Below, piece after piece: positions 47,193-55,892 of a DNA stretch of 64,000 nucleotides. Position numbers and translations under genes: made by a program. Origin of the DNA: Pseudomonas sp. MH9.2 (GTDB lineage Bacteria; Pseudomonadota; Gammaproteobacteria; Pseudomonadales; Pseudomonadaceae); the NCBI RefSeq assembly GCF_034353875.1, contig NZ_CP133784.1, positions 5,360,501 through 5,424,500 on the forward strand, written 5' to 3'. The notes beneath the pieces were generated by a model that was not told where the DNA came from, ran no database searches, and saw nothing but the letters and a program-made list of their open reading frames with translations. Every line of letters begins with the position of its first letter. The first letter of the stretch is position 1.

Positions 47193-47207
47193 TGAATGCT
47201 CCCGCGA

Positions 47208-47972
47208 TTACCAGCACTGGCCGCGTTCGGCGCGCATTTTGCGAACCATGGCGTCGAAAAATTTTACAGCGAAGCCGCTGTCCCGAATGAGCATGGCCGT
47301 GAGTTCGGCACACTTCTGGCTGATCGCTTCAGGCAGCGGATTGTCCTCACCGCCCAGAGCGCCGGCCTGGCACTGGATTTCGGCGGCGCGCTGCACTGTC
47401 CACAGCAGGAAGAACGCCTTGGCAATGCTGCTTTCGCCGACGGCAATGCCGTGATTGCGCAGCACCAGGATGTGCTTGTCACCAAGGCTGTCGATCATCC
47501 GCGCCTTTTCGTCGTCGAACAGCGTGATGCCTTCGAAGGTGTGGTAACCGATCCGTCCGTAGAGTTGCGCACCGTAAAAGTCGTTATGGGCAAAACCGGC
47601 CTTCTTCATGACGATGGCCGATATCGGCGTGGTGTGCGTATGGATCAGGCACTGGATGTCCGAACGGGCACCGTGCACCGCGCTGTGCAGGGCGAAACCG
47701 GCTGGGTTACCGTCGTAGGGCGAGTCCTCGAGCTTCTTGCCGTGCAGGTCGACTTTAAGCAGGTTCTCTGGCGTCACTTCGGTGTAATTGAGGCCGAACG
47801 GGTTGACCAGATAATGGTGCGCCGGGCCAGGAAGGCGTGCGGAAATATGGTTGAAGATCGTCTCGGTCCAGCCGAAGAAATCCACCAGGTGGTAGCAGTG
47901 CGCAAGTTGCACGCGCAGTGCCCATTCCTCGTCGCTGTACGCATGCGGTTTTGCCATTAGGGTGTGGTCCAT
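47208..47972 (-). CDS. Class II aldolase/adducin-family protein
   Basis: 254 residues. Zn-binding histidines are in CLIHTHTTPISA and the later VLRNHGIAVG; NHISARLPG and NPFGLNYTEVTPENLL are family signatures. Members include fuculose-phosphate aldolase-like enzymes and several decarboxylase- or aldolase-like proteins of unknown substrate. AAGGA precedes the ATG. The gene follows the ketopantoate-reductase-like gene by 23 bases and is probably in the same operon as the importer. Confidence 0.88.
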   Translation of the reverse strand: MDHTLMAKPHAYSDEEWALRVQLAHCYHLVDFFGWTETIFNHISARLPGPAHHYLVNPFGLNYTEVTPENLLKVDLHGKKLEDSPYDGNPAGFALHSAVHGARSDIQCLIHTHTTPISAIVMKKAGFAHNDFYGAQLYGRIGYHTFEGITLFDDEKARMIDSLGDKHILVLRNHGIAVGESSIAKAFFLLWTVQRAAEIQCQAGALGGEDNPLPEAISQKCAELTAMLIRDSGFAVKFFDAMVRKMRAERGQCW

Positions 47973-47995
47973 GTCGGAGTCCTTGTCGTAGTGAG

Positions 47996-48982
47996 TCAGT
48001 GACGGGCCTGTTCGCCGCGAAAGCGTGCCAGGGCAATGAGGTGTCGAGTAACGGGCATCGGGATCGCCATGCCATCGGCCAACTCCAGCACTGCGTCGCC
48101 GATGGCGGCCAACTCCAGAGGGCGACCTTTTTCATAGTCCTGCAGCATCGAGGTGCGCACCGCGCCCATGCCGGCGCCGAGTTCGAGAAAGGTCCGTGGA
48201 TCGATGCTCACGCGCGCGCCGTACGCGGCGGCCGTGAGCAAGGCTTCGTGCAGGCAACTGCTGACCAGGTCGCGCAACTCCGGCAGGCTGTAAAGTTGAT
48301 CAAGCGTCGCGCCGGTAATCACTGAGAGCGGGTTGGAGGTGAGGTTGGCGATGATCTTGGTCCACAGATTGTCGCGAATGCGGTCGGTGGCTCGTGCTTC
48401 TATGCCGACACTTTCGATCAGTGCGCGCACACGCTCCAGCCGGGCGCTAAGGCGGTTGTCAGGCTCACCGAAAATCATCAGGTGCGGGGTGTTCGATTCA
48501 GCCACGGCGTTGGCCGGGCAGTGCGCGGTGATGAACACCACGCAGCCGATCACGTGGCGCAGGTCCAGGGCCTGGTTGAGTGTCGACTGCGGATCAACCG
48601 CGCTCACCCGTTGCCCTTCGTAGCGTCCACCTTCACCGTGGAAGTACCACCACGGCACGCCGTTGATCACCGGGATCACCGCCGTCTCGGCGCCGATCAT
48701 CGGTTGCAGTTGTGGCAGCAGGCTGGCCAGGGCTTGTGCCTTGGTGCAGAGAAAAATCAGGTCTTGCACGCCAAGGCTGGCAGCGTTGTCGCTGGCCTCG
48801 ACTCGCACATGATGATGACCGTCCAGATCGGATAAGTGGATGCCGTCACGGCGGATGGCGGTCAGGGTTTCACCTCGGGCCAGTACGTTGACCGTATGGC
48901 CGTTACCCGCAAGACGGGCCGCTAGGGTGCAGCCGATGGCACCGGCGCCGGCGATGCCGATGCGCAAGGAGGAAGCGTTCAT
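47996..48982 (-). CDS. 2-dehydropantoate 2-reductase-family oxidoreductase (ApbA/PanE)
   Basis: 328 residues. The N-terminal Rossmann motif is GIAGAGAIGCTLAARLAGNG, with the family C-terminal domain (DNLWTKIIANLTSNPLSVIT, SMLQDYEKGRPLELAAIGDA). The N-terminal NADP-binding glycine motif is intact. PanE itself is housekeeping, but paralogues next to transport genes often act on other 2-keto acids. Together with the class II aldolase it may process a keto acid brought in by the importer. Confidence 0.88.
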   Translation of the reverse strand: MNASSLRIGIAGAGAIGCTLAARLAGNGHTVNVLARGETLTAIRRDGIHLSDLDGHHHVRVEASDNAASLGVQDLIFLCTKAQALASLLPQLQPMIGAETAVIPVINGVPWWYFHGEGGRYEGQRVSAVDPQSTLNQALDLRHVIGCVVFITAHCPANAVAESNTPHLMIFGEPDNRLSARLERVRALIESVGIEARATDRIRDNLWTKIIANLTSNPLSVITGATLDQLYSLPELRDLVSSCLHEALLTAAAYGARVSIDPRTFLELGAGMGAVRTSMLQDYEKGRPLELAAIGDAVLELADGMAIPMPVTRHLIALARFRGEQARH

Positions 48983-49038
48983 CGTGACTCCGGATTATTC
49001 ACAAGGGGGCGATAGGTTGTTGAACACAACAACAGTCC

Positions 49039-49080
49039 CCTGTAGGAAGGCCGGCTTGCTAGTAAGCCAGCTCCTGCAAG
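49039..49080. repeat. REP-like palindrome
   Basis: Imperfect inverted repeat starting CCTGTAGGAAGGCCGGCTTG and ending AAGCCAGCTCCTGCAAG, the style of Pseudomonas REP elements. It lies between livF and the reductase gene, where it could stabilise or end transcripts. Confidence 0.65.
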
Positions 49081-49089
49081 GGCGCGGTG

Positions 49090-49884
49090 TCAGTTGGCGA
49101 GCATTTCCTGATGCTTGCTGGCCAGGCCGAGATAGGCTTCGATCACGCGTGGGTCATCAGCCAGTTTCTGCGCCGGGCCTTGCATGGCGATCTGACCGGT
49201 TTCCAATACATAGGCGTAATCGGCTACCCGCAGGGCGGCACGCGCGTTCTGCTCGACCAGCAGAATCGATACCCCTTGCTCACGCAGCGCGGTGATGATG
49301 CGGAAGATCTCCCGGGTAATCAGCGGCGCCAGGCCCAGGCTCGGCTCGTCGAGCATCAGCAGCTTGGGCTTGGCCATCAGCGCCCGGCCCACGGCGAGCA
49401 TCTGCCGTTCACCGCCGGACAACGTCGCCGCCAATTGCTCGCGGCGCTCCCACAGGCGCGGGAACAGTTCGTAGATTTCGCCAAGCGTTTCTCTGTAGCG
49501 ACGGTCGCCCCGGCGATGGCGTTGAAAAGCGCCGAGCAGCAAGTTGTCGGCCACGCTCATGCTGGTGAACAATTCGCGTTTTTCCGGCACCAGGCCAAGG
49601 CCCCGCGAGACCATCACTTCCACTTCCGGCAAGGTTTCCAGGCTGCCGTCGAAATGCACCTGACCCCGGGAGCCAAGCACGCCCATGATGGCCGAAAGCA
49701 GGGTGGTCTTGCCGGCGCCGTTGGGGCCGATCACCGTCACAATCTGGCCCTTGCCGACGGTCAGGCTGGCGTCGCTCAGCGCTTCGACCTTGCCGTAGGC
49801 CACGCTCAGGCCTTTGATCTCCAGCACGGCGTCGTCGACTTGGTTGCGCGGTGCGAGGTGCGGTTCCACTTGCATGTTCATCAT
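49090..49884 (-). CDS. livF: Branched-chain-amino-acid-type ABC importer ATPase (LivF-like)
   Basis: 264 residues. Walker A GPNGAGKTTLL, signature LSGGERQMLAVGRALM, Walker B KLLMLDEPSLGLAP. The C-terminal GQIAMQGPAQKLADDPRVIE is typical of LivF. The ATG overlaps the stop of the LivM-LivG fusion by four bases. Liv-type importers also carry aromatic acids and amides, so the substrate need not be an amino acid. Confidence 0.92.
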   Translation of the reverse strand: MMNMQVEPHLAPRNQVDDAVLEIKGLSVAYGKVEALSDASLTVGKGQIVTVIGPNGAGKTTLLSAIMGVLGSRGQVHFDGSLETLPEVEVMVSRGLGLVPEKRELFTSMSVADNLLLGAFQRHRRGDRRYRETLGEIYELFPRLWERREQLAATLSGGERQMLAVGRALMAKPKLLMLDEPSLGLAPLITREIFRIITALREQGVSILLVEQNARAALRVADYAYVLETGQIAMQGPAQKLADDPRVIEAYLGLASKHQEMLAN

Positions 49885-51683
49885 TCAACTCCTCCCAGAT
49901 AGGCTTCCAGCACGGCCGGATCCTTCTGTACGTCTTCGGGCAAGCCCTGGGCGATCCGCTGACCGAACTCCATGACCACCACGCGATCGACCAGGCCCAT
50001 GACGAAGTCCATGTCGTGCTCGACCAGCAGAATCGCCATCCCTTCGCTGCGCAGGCGACTGAGCAGGATGCCAAGGGCTTCTTTTTCTTTCAGTCGCAGG
50101 CCAGCGGCGGGTTCGTCGAGCAGCAGCAGGCACGGATCGGCGCACAAGGCGCGGGCGATTTCTAGAATCCGCTGTTGGCCGAGTGCCAGGCTCCCTGCCT
50201 CTTCATACAAATAGTCGCCCAGGCCTACGCGCTCAAGCTGACGTCTGGCTTCGCCGAGCAGTTCGGCTTCCTCGCGACGATCAAGGTGCAGGGCCGCCGC
50301 CAGCACGCCTTGTTGGCCACGCAAATGCGCGCCAATGGCGACGTTCTCCAACACGCTCATGTTGCCCAGCAGCTTCACGTGCTGAAAGGTGCGACTCATG
50401 CCCATGCGCGCCACTTGCCGGGAGTTCAGGCCGTTGATCTTTTGACCCATGAACAGCACATCGCCGCTGCTCGGTGTATCGACGCCGGAGAGCTGGTTGA
50501 ACATGGTGCTTTTGCCGGCACCGTTGGGACCGATCAGCGCGAGGATTTCACCCGAACGGATTTCCAGGCTCATGTCGTTGTTGGCCACCAGTCCGCCGAA
50601 GCGCTTGGTCACATTCCGCGCCTCAAGGATCAGCTCGCCATGTTTGGGCAGTTGCCGGCGGGGAATGGGTGCAGCCTTGGCGTCGACATTCAGGACCTTG
50701 GCGCGGACCCTGAACCGGGCCGGTATCAGGCGCGTCAACAAGGGCCACAGACCACACGGTGCGCGCTGCATAAGCACCACGATCAGGATGCCGAATACGA
50801 TGATTTCGTAGTTGCCGGTGTTACCCAGCAAGTGCGGCAACCAGTCCTGCAACCATTGTTTGAGCATGGTCAGGACGCCCGCGCCGAGCAGGGCGCCCCA
50901 CACGCTGCCGACACCACCGATCAGGGCCATGAACAGGTAATCGATGCCCATGTTCAAACCGAACGGCGTTGGGTTGACGAAGCGTTGGGTGTGCGCATAG
51001 AGCCAGCCGGAAATGGCCGCGAACACCGCAGAGATGACGAAGATCACCATCTTCGAGCGGAAGGTGTTGACCCCCATCGACTCGGCCATTACCTGGCCTC
51101 CCTTAAGTGCGCGAATGGCGCGGCCTTCGCGAGAATTCAGGAGGTTCTGCGTGACGACGATTGCCAGCAACAGCAGGGCCCAGATCAGGTAGAAAATATT
51201 CTCGCCCTTATCCAGCTTCAGGCCGAACAATGAAATCGATGGCAAGCCGCCGACGCCGGTATGACCGCCGAGGGATTCCAGGGTGCCGAACAAGTAGTAC
51301 AGCGAAAGGCCCCAGGCAATGGTTCCCAGCGGCAGGTAATGCCCTGACAACTTGAGTGTCAGGGCGCCGAGAATCAGTGCCACTGAGGCGGTGAGCACCA
51401 CGCCCGCCAGCAGCGTCAGCCACGGTGACGCTCCGGCCCAGGCCAACCATGCCGGCAGTTGTTCAGTGGTGGTCAGGTAGGCTGAGGTGTAGGCGCCCAG
51501 CCCGACGAACGCGGCCTGACCGAAACTGGTCATGCCGCCGACACCCGTGAGCAGCACCAACCCCAATACGACCATGGCGTACATGCCGATGTAATTGAGC
51601 AGGGTGACGTAGTACGGCGGCAACAGCAGCGGCGCGACGCCCACCACCAGTAACAGGGCAAGCAACAGATAGCGCGAATTCAT
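49881..51683 (-). CDS. Fused LivM permease and LivG ATPase of a Liv-type ABC importer
   Basis: 600 residues from ATG 51683, which overlaps the livH stop (ATGA). Residues 1 to about 330 form the LivM permease (LTGVGGMTSFGQAAFVGLGA, ALKGGQVMAESMGVN). A linker of about 40 residues leads to the LivG ATPase (ARNVTKRFGGLVANNDMSLE, GPNGAGKSTMFNQ, LALGQQRILEIARALC, LLLLDEPAAGL). In LivG signatures a Gln-Gln variant (LGQQRILE) is usual. The fusion removes separate livM and livG genes. Confidence 0.92.
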   Translation of the reverse strand: MNSRYLLLALLLVVGVAPLLLPPYYVTLLNYIGMYAMVVLGLVLLTGVGGMTSFGQAAFVGLGAYTSAYLTTTEQLPAWLAWAGASPWLTLLAGVVLTASVALILGALTLKLSGHYLPLGTIAWGLSLYYLFGTLESLGGHTGVGGLPSISLFGLKLDKGENIFYLIWALLLLAIVVTQNLLNSREGRAIRALKGGQVMAESMGVNTFRSKMVIFVISAVFAAISGWLYAHTQRFVNPTPFGLNMGIDYLFMALIGGVGSVWGALLGAGVLTMLKQWLQDWLPHLLGNTGNYEIIVFGILIVVLMQRAPCGLWPLLTRLIPARFRVRAKVLNVDAKAAPIPRRQLPKHGELILEARNVTKRFGGLVANNDMSLEIRSGEILALIGPNGAGKSTMFNQLSGVDTPSSGDVLFMGQKINGLNSRQVARMGMSRTFQHVKLLGNMSVLENVAIGAHLRGQQGVLAAALHLDRREEAELLGEARRQLERVGLGDYLYEEAGSLALGQQRILEIARALCADPCLLLLDEPAAGLRLKEKEALGILLSRLRSEGMAILLVEHDMDFVMGLVDRVVVMEFGQRIAQGLPEDVQKDPAVLEAYLGGVE

Positions 51684-52717
51684 TCTTCTTCCTCCACATG
51701 ACGACTGGTGAACGAACGCCAAAGCAGGAACGGAATAATCAGCGTGAACACGATGATCTCTTTGTAGATACTGGCCCAGAACATCGAGAATGCTTCGATC
51801 AGGCCCACCGCCAGAGCGCCGAGCGCGGCGACCGGATAGCTAACCAGTCCGCCGATGATCGCGCCGACAAAGCCTTTGAGGCTGATGACGAAACCGGAAT
51901 CGAAATACAGCGTGGTGATCGGCGCGATCAGGATCCCCGACAGCGTGCCGATCAGCGCGGCGAGCAGGAAGGTCGACTTGCCCGCGAGGGTCGGCGAAAT
52001 ACCCATCAGCCGGGCACCCATGCGGTTGACCGCGGTGGCACGCAGGGCTTTGCCATACAGCGTGCGCTCGAAGAACAGGTACAGCCCGACGATCAGCCCC
52101 AGGGACACGGCCAGCACCCAGAGCGTCTGGCTGTTGAAGGTGACCGGGCCCAGTTCCAGGCCAGCTTCGGAGAACGGTTGGGTGCGGGCGCCTTCAGGGC
52201 CGAACAGCAACAGCGCAATACCGACCATGCTGACGTGCACGGCGATCGATACAATCAGCAAGACCAATGAGCTGGCCGAGGCGATCGGCTGGAACACCAG
52301 TCGGTAGATTTGCGGGCCCAGCGGAACAACCAACGCCAGCGTCAACAAAGCCTGGACCGCCATCGGCAATTCGGCCAACGGCAAGGTGTTGATCAACACC
52401 GCCAGCAGGCCTGTATAGCCAAGCTTGAAGAGAATGCGCACGGGGAACCGAAAGGCCTGGCTTGAACGTGCCGCGCCCCATACATCGAGTGCACAGTCGA
52501 TCAGCGTCAGGCCGAGCAGCAGCCAGACCAGAGCAGTCGGGTGACCGCTCTGCAACGTGGCCATGGTCAAGGCGCCGTAGGTCACGAATTCACCCTGGGG
52601 AATCAACAGGATCCGGGTCACGGTGAACACCAGGAGGATCGACAGGGCCAACAGCGCATAGATCGCGCCGTTGGTCATACCGTCCTGGCCCAGCAGCATG
52701 GCTATCTGGAAATTCAT
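51680..52717 (-). CDS. livH: Branched-chain-amino-acid-type ABC importer permease (LivH-like)
   Basis: 345 residues with about eight or nine membrane segments. GLNYGAVYAL-type start (DGMTNGAIYALLALSILLVF) and IPQGEFVTYGALTMATL, then FFERTLYGKALRATAVNRMG are LivH signatures. A longer-than-usual hydrophilic insertion follows the second helix. Stop overlaps livM-livG. The gene is separated from the binding-protein gene by a 15-bp perfect hairpin. Confidence 0.9.
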   Translation of the reverse strand: MNFQIAMLLGQDGMTNGAIYALLALSILLVFTVTRILLIPQGEFVTYGALTMATLQSGHPTALVWLLLGLTLIDCALDVWGAARSSQAFRFPVRILFKLGYTGLLAVLINTLPLAELPMAVQALLTLALVVPLGPQIYRLVFQPIASASSLVLLIVSIAVHVSMVGIALLLFGPEGARTQPFSEAGLELGPVTFNSQTLWVLAVSLGLIVGLYLFFERTLYGKALRATAVNRMGARLMGISPTLAGKSTFLLAALIGTLSGILIAPITTLYFDSGFVISLKGFVGAIIGGLVSYPVAALGALAVGLIEAFSMFWASIYKEIIVFTLIIPFLLWRSFTSRHVEEEE

Positions 52718-52750
52718 AATGAGAGCTCTTTTCTACAGATTGAATATCAG

Positions 52751-52790
52751 GCCCGATTGCCGGCGCGGGTTGACTCGCCGGCAATCGGGC
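52751..52790. repeat. Perfect 15-bp inverted repeat between binding-protein and livH genes
   Basis: GCCCGATTGCCGGCG and its exact complement CGCCGGCAATCGGGC are separated by ten bases. There is no T-run, so it is more likely an mRNA-stabilising or attenuating hairpin than a full terminator. In this position it would raise the amount of binding protein relative to the membrane components. Confidence 0.82.
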
Positions 52791-52824
52791 AGGGCGCGCA
52801 GTGGGCTGTGCGCCCGGGTTTCGA

Positions 52825-53976
52825 TCAGTTGTCGTGCAACAACATCCAGTTGCCGTTCTTCACCACGATCAATTCGCGACCGCGCTCGTCGAAGCCGCTG
52901 TGGTCCTGAGGCGTCATGTTGTAAACGCCTTGGGTGCCGGCCAGTTCGTGGCTTTGCTCAAGCGCATCACGCAGGGCTGCACGAAATTCGGGAGTGCCCG
53001 GTGCCGCTTTTTTGGCTGCAATCGGGATCGCCTGCTGTAGCAGCAGACCGGCATCGAAGGTGTTCCCGCCGAAGGTCGCCGGCTTGCTGCCGTTGAGCTT
53101 TTCGTAGGCCGTGGTGTAGTTGCTGGCGATTTTCTTCGAAGGATGGCTGTCCGGGATTTCATCCAGTACCAGCATCAGGCTGGCCGCCAGAATGGTGCCC
53201 TCGACTTTCTTGCCGCCCAGCTTGAGGAAGTCTTGCAGCGCCGCGCCGTGGGTCTGGTAGACCTGGCCGCGATAGCCCTGATCGAACAGGGTGGTCTGCG
53301 GCATCACCGCCGAACTGCCCGGCGCTGCGACCAGCACTGCATCGGGGCGGGTGGCGAGAATTTTCAGGCTCTGCCCGGTGACCGAAGTGTCCTGGCGCTG
53401 AAAGCGCTCGTTGGCCACGACCTTGATATTCTGCTGCGCTGCCAGGCCGGCCATGACCTTGGCCCAGTTCTCGCCATAAGGGTCGCCGGTGCCGATGAAG
53501 CCGAGAGTTTTCACGCCTTTTTTAGCCATGTGTTCGAACAGCGCCTTGGCGATCAGGTCATCGTTCTGCGTGGTCTTGAATACCCATTTCTTCTGCTCGG
53601 TCATTGGCAGCACCACTGCAGCGGTGCCGACCGGTGCCAGCAATGGCACGCCTGCCTCGGCGACGAACTGGATCACGCCCATGGCGTTGGGCGAGCCGCT
53701 CGGGCCGATGATGGCATCGACATTTTCTTCGTCGATCAGCTTCTTCAGCGCCTTCACCGTAGCGGTCGGGTCGCTCGCATCATCCAGAGAAATGTATTTC
53801 ACCACCTGGTCGCCGGCCTGGGTCGGCAGCAACGGCACGGTGTTTTTCTGTGGTAGTCCGACCAGTGCGATCGGTCCGGTGGAGGAGGTAATGACACCGA
53901 CTTTCACATCCGCCTGCGCAGCGGCGGCGCAGGCGGCACTCAACAACAACGTGGGCACGGCTTTTCTGAAAAGCAT
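52825..53976 (-). CDS. Periplasmic substrate-binding protein, LivJ-type
   Basis: 383 residues from ATG 53976, with GGAGA four bases upstream. Signal peptide AVPTLLLSAACAAAAQA, cleaved before DVKVGV. The Peripla_BP_6 fold is shown by GVITSSTGPIALVG, VDAIIGPSGSPNAMGVIQFV, LGFIGTGDPYGENWAKVMAG and GNTFDAGLLL. It captures the ligand for the downstream Liv-type importer. Divergent from the iac operon, so an aromatic ligand is possible, but the specificity cannot be read from sequence. Confidence 0.92.
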   Translation of the reverse strand: MLFRKAVPTLLLSAACAAAAQADVKVGVITSSTGPIALVGLPQKNTVPLLPTQAGDQVVKYISLDDASDPTATVKALKKLIDEENVDAIIGPSGSPNAMGVIQFVAEAGVPLLAPVGTAAVVLPMTEQKKWVFKTTQNDDLIAKALFEHMAKKGVKTLGFIGTGDPYGENWAKVMAGLAAQQNIKVVANERFQRQDTSVTGQSLKILATRPDAVLVAAPGSSAVMPQTTLFDQGYRGQVYQTHGAALQDFLKLGGKKVEGTILAASLMLVLDEIPDSHPSKKIASNYTTAYEKLNGSKPATFGGNTFDAGLLLQQAIPIAAKKAAPGTPEFRAALRDALEQSHELAGTQGVYNMTPQDHSGFDERGRELIVVKNGNWMLLHDN

Positions 53977-54753
53977 GACTTTCTCCGAAGAGTTGCAACG
54001 CTGCAAAAGGCTAATGGCCAGCCTTCCCGACCACGACGTGGTGCGAGTACGGCCCTGTTTTAGTTATCGAACTGTGGCGACACCCATGGTTTGTTACCGA
54101 GCCATCAGGGTGCTGCTCGACCATGAGCGATCGGTCGAAGGCGAAGAGGGCAAAAGCAGATTGCATGCCAGAAATTTTTCGGTGCAAGGCAGAAAGCCGT
54201 TACTGCGATGCCTGATGCGAACGCTTTGAGGCGGGCCGGCCAAGGTGATCCGAAGGGCTGGCAGTGGGGCATGTTAAGGGCGGGAAAAACCCGCAGCACG
54301 CCATATCAAACAAGGCTTTGATCTGGATCAAGGAAGCGCTCAAATGACCAAAAACCACCTGATAATAAAATCAAAAAACAGTGATTTTTTACGCTGTTTT
54401 TGGCTGTAATTTTTGGGCTGATTTATTTTTTCCTGTTTGCTTTTTCAGCGAGGCCTCTGCTCAATATTTTTCTGAATGTTTCGATGCTTTCTGTTCGTTA
54501 AATACAATTAACTAACTGATTTATAAGGTAAAAATATAAAATATTCAGGATTTTTCGTTTTTACGGCAGTGTTACCAAACTGCACGCCGTTGGTGCGAAA
54601 AGAGAAAGTCTGCACCGAAAATACACACTCTTTTATTTGGTAAAATTCAATTGACATTTCACGTAAATATTACGATTTTAGATTTAAGCGTTTTCCCCGG
54701 CCCTCGTGCCGAGGTCATCCGTTCTGGTGACACATAACGAGCAGGTAAAGAAC
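53977..54753. promoter_or_regulatory. Divergent regulatory region between the importer operon and the iac operon
   Basis: 777 bases, strongly AT-rich from about 54350 to 54700, unlike the GC-rich flanks. An inverted repeat ACGGC...GCCGT at 54563-54590 encloses CAGT-N8-ACTG, a possible operator. TTGACA at 54651-54656 is a candidate -35 for the iac operon, but a good -10 at the normal spacing was not found. Transcription must start leftward and rightward from here. Confidence 0.5.
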
Positions 54754-55866
54754 ATGTCGATCGTTGTTGAGGATTTAGCCTTAGGAGGGAATGGCCTTTC
54801 GGTCATGGTGAAAGACACCATCGATATCGCCGGCTATCCGACCCGCGCTTCAAGCCGCGCCCTGGCCGATGCGCCGGCGGCAGGCGAACATGCACGCGTG
54901 GTCCAGTCTGTTCTGGATGCGGGCTGCCGGATCACCGGTAAAACCAGCCTGCATGAATTGGCATTCGGCACCACCGGCCTCAACGCATGGACTGGCACGG
55001 CCTCCAATCCGCGCTATCCGGGCTATATACCGGGCGGCTCTTCCAGTGGTTCGGCAGCTGCGGTGGCGGCAGGCCTTTGCGACTTCGCGCTGGGCACCGA
55101 TACCGGCGGTTCGGTACGGATTCCAGCGGCGTGCTGTGGTGTATTTGGTCTCAAGCCAACCTTTGGTCGTGTCAGCCGTCAGGGTGTGATGCCTGCGCGC
55201 AGTACCCTCGATTGCGTAGGTCCCCTGGCACGGGATATGGAACGCTTGATTGAAGCGATGCACATCATTGATCCCTCGTTCGCCTCCATCCCGGTGCCTG
55301 AGCATCTTGCTATCGGCGTGGTCGCGGTAGAGGCCAACGAACAAATCCACTCGGTGGTGAACCAGGCGCTGGGCCGTTCGCGCTTCAAGTTACTTGAGCA
55401 GAAGCTGCCTGGCATGGCCGCCGCGTATGACGCCGGCATGGTGATCATCAACGCCGAAACCTGGGCAGCGTGTGGCCATCTTCTGCAAACCTGTCGGGTT
55501 GGCAGCGATGTCGCCGACCGTCTGCGCGCGGCCAGTCTGACCACGGCCGAGTCCGTTGAAGAAGCCGAAATCATCCGTCGCGCGTTTATCGCAGAAGTGG
55601 ACGCAGCCTTGGCCATCACCCCGATTCTGGCCATGCCGACCATGCCCGACTTCCCGTTGCTGGTCGCCGACGCGGCCGACACTCGCGCCGCCCTGGGCAT
55701 GACCTCCCTGGTGCGTGCTTTCAACCTTTCCGGTCATCCGGCTCTGAGCATTCCTCTGGAAAGCGCCTCGGGACTTCCGGTCGGCCTTCAACTCATTGCC
55801 GCCCATGGCGCGGACGAACTGCTGTGTGCAGTCGCCCGCGAACTGGTCCGGCGCCTGGAAGAGTAA
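54754..55866 (+). CDS. iacH: Amidase-family protein IacH
   Basis: 370 residues from ATG 54754 (AGGTAAAG upstream). The amidase-signature triad is present: Lys in VKDTIDIAG, Ser in YIPGGSSSGSAAAVAAG and nucleophile Ser in LGTDTGGSVRIPA. In the iac cluster of P. putida 1290 the first gene encodes such an amidase. Its precise step in IAA breakdown is unclear, and it may process an amide or conjugate. The gene order from here to 62134, iacHABICDEFG, matches that cluster as I recall it. Confidence 0.87.
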   Translation: MSIVVEDLALGGNGLSVMVKDTIDIAGYPTRASSRALADAPAAGEHARVVQSVLDAGCRITGKTSLHELAFGTTGLNAWTGTASNPRYPGYIPGGSSSGSAAAVAAGLCDFALGTDTGGSVRIPAACCGVFGLKPTFGRVSRQGVMPARSTLDCVGPLARDMERLIEAMHIIDPSFASIPVPEHLAIGVVAVEANEQIHSVVNQALGRSRFKLLEQKLPGMAAAYDAGMVIINAETWAACGHLLQTCRVGSDVADRLRAASLTTAESVEEAEIIRRAFIAEVDAALAITPILAMPTMPDFPLLVADAADTRAALGMTSLVRAFNLSGHPALSIPLESASGLPVGLQLIAAHGADELLCAVARELVRRLEE

Positions 55867-55892
55867 TCGTGATGCTTACTATGGAGAAACCC

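Noticed and set aside
51698..52270. Plus-strand frame rich in Arg, Glu, Asp and Gln
   Set aside because: Antisense to livH; its composition is that of reversed GC-rich membrane-protein codons.
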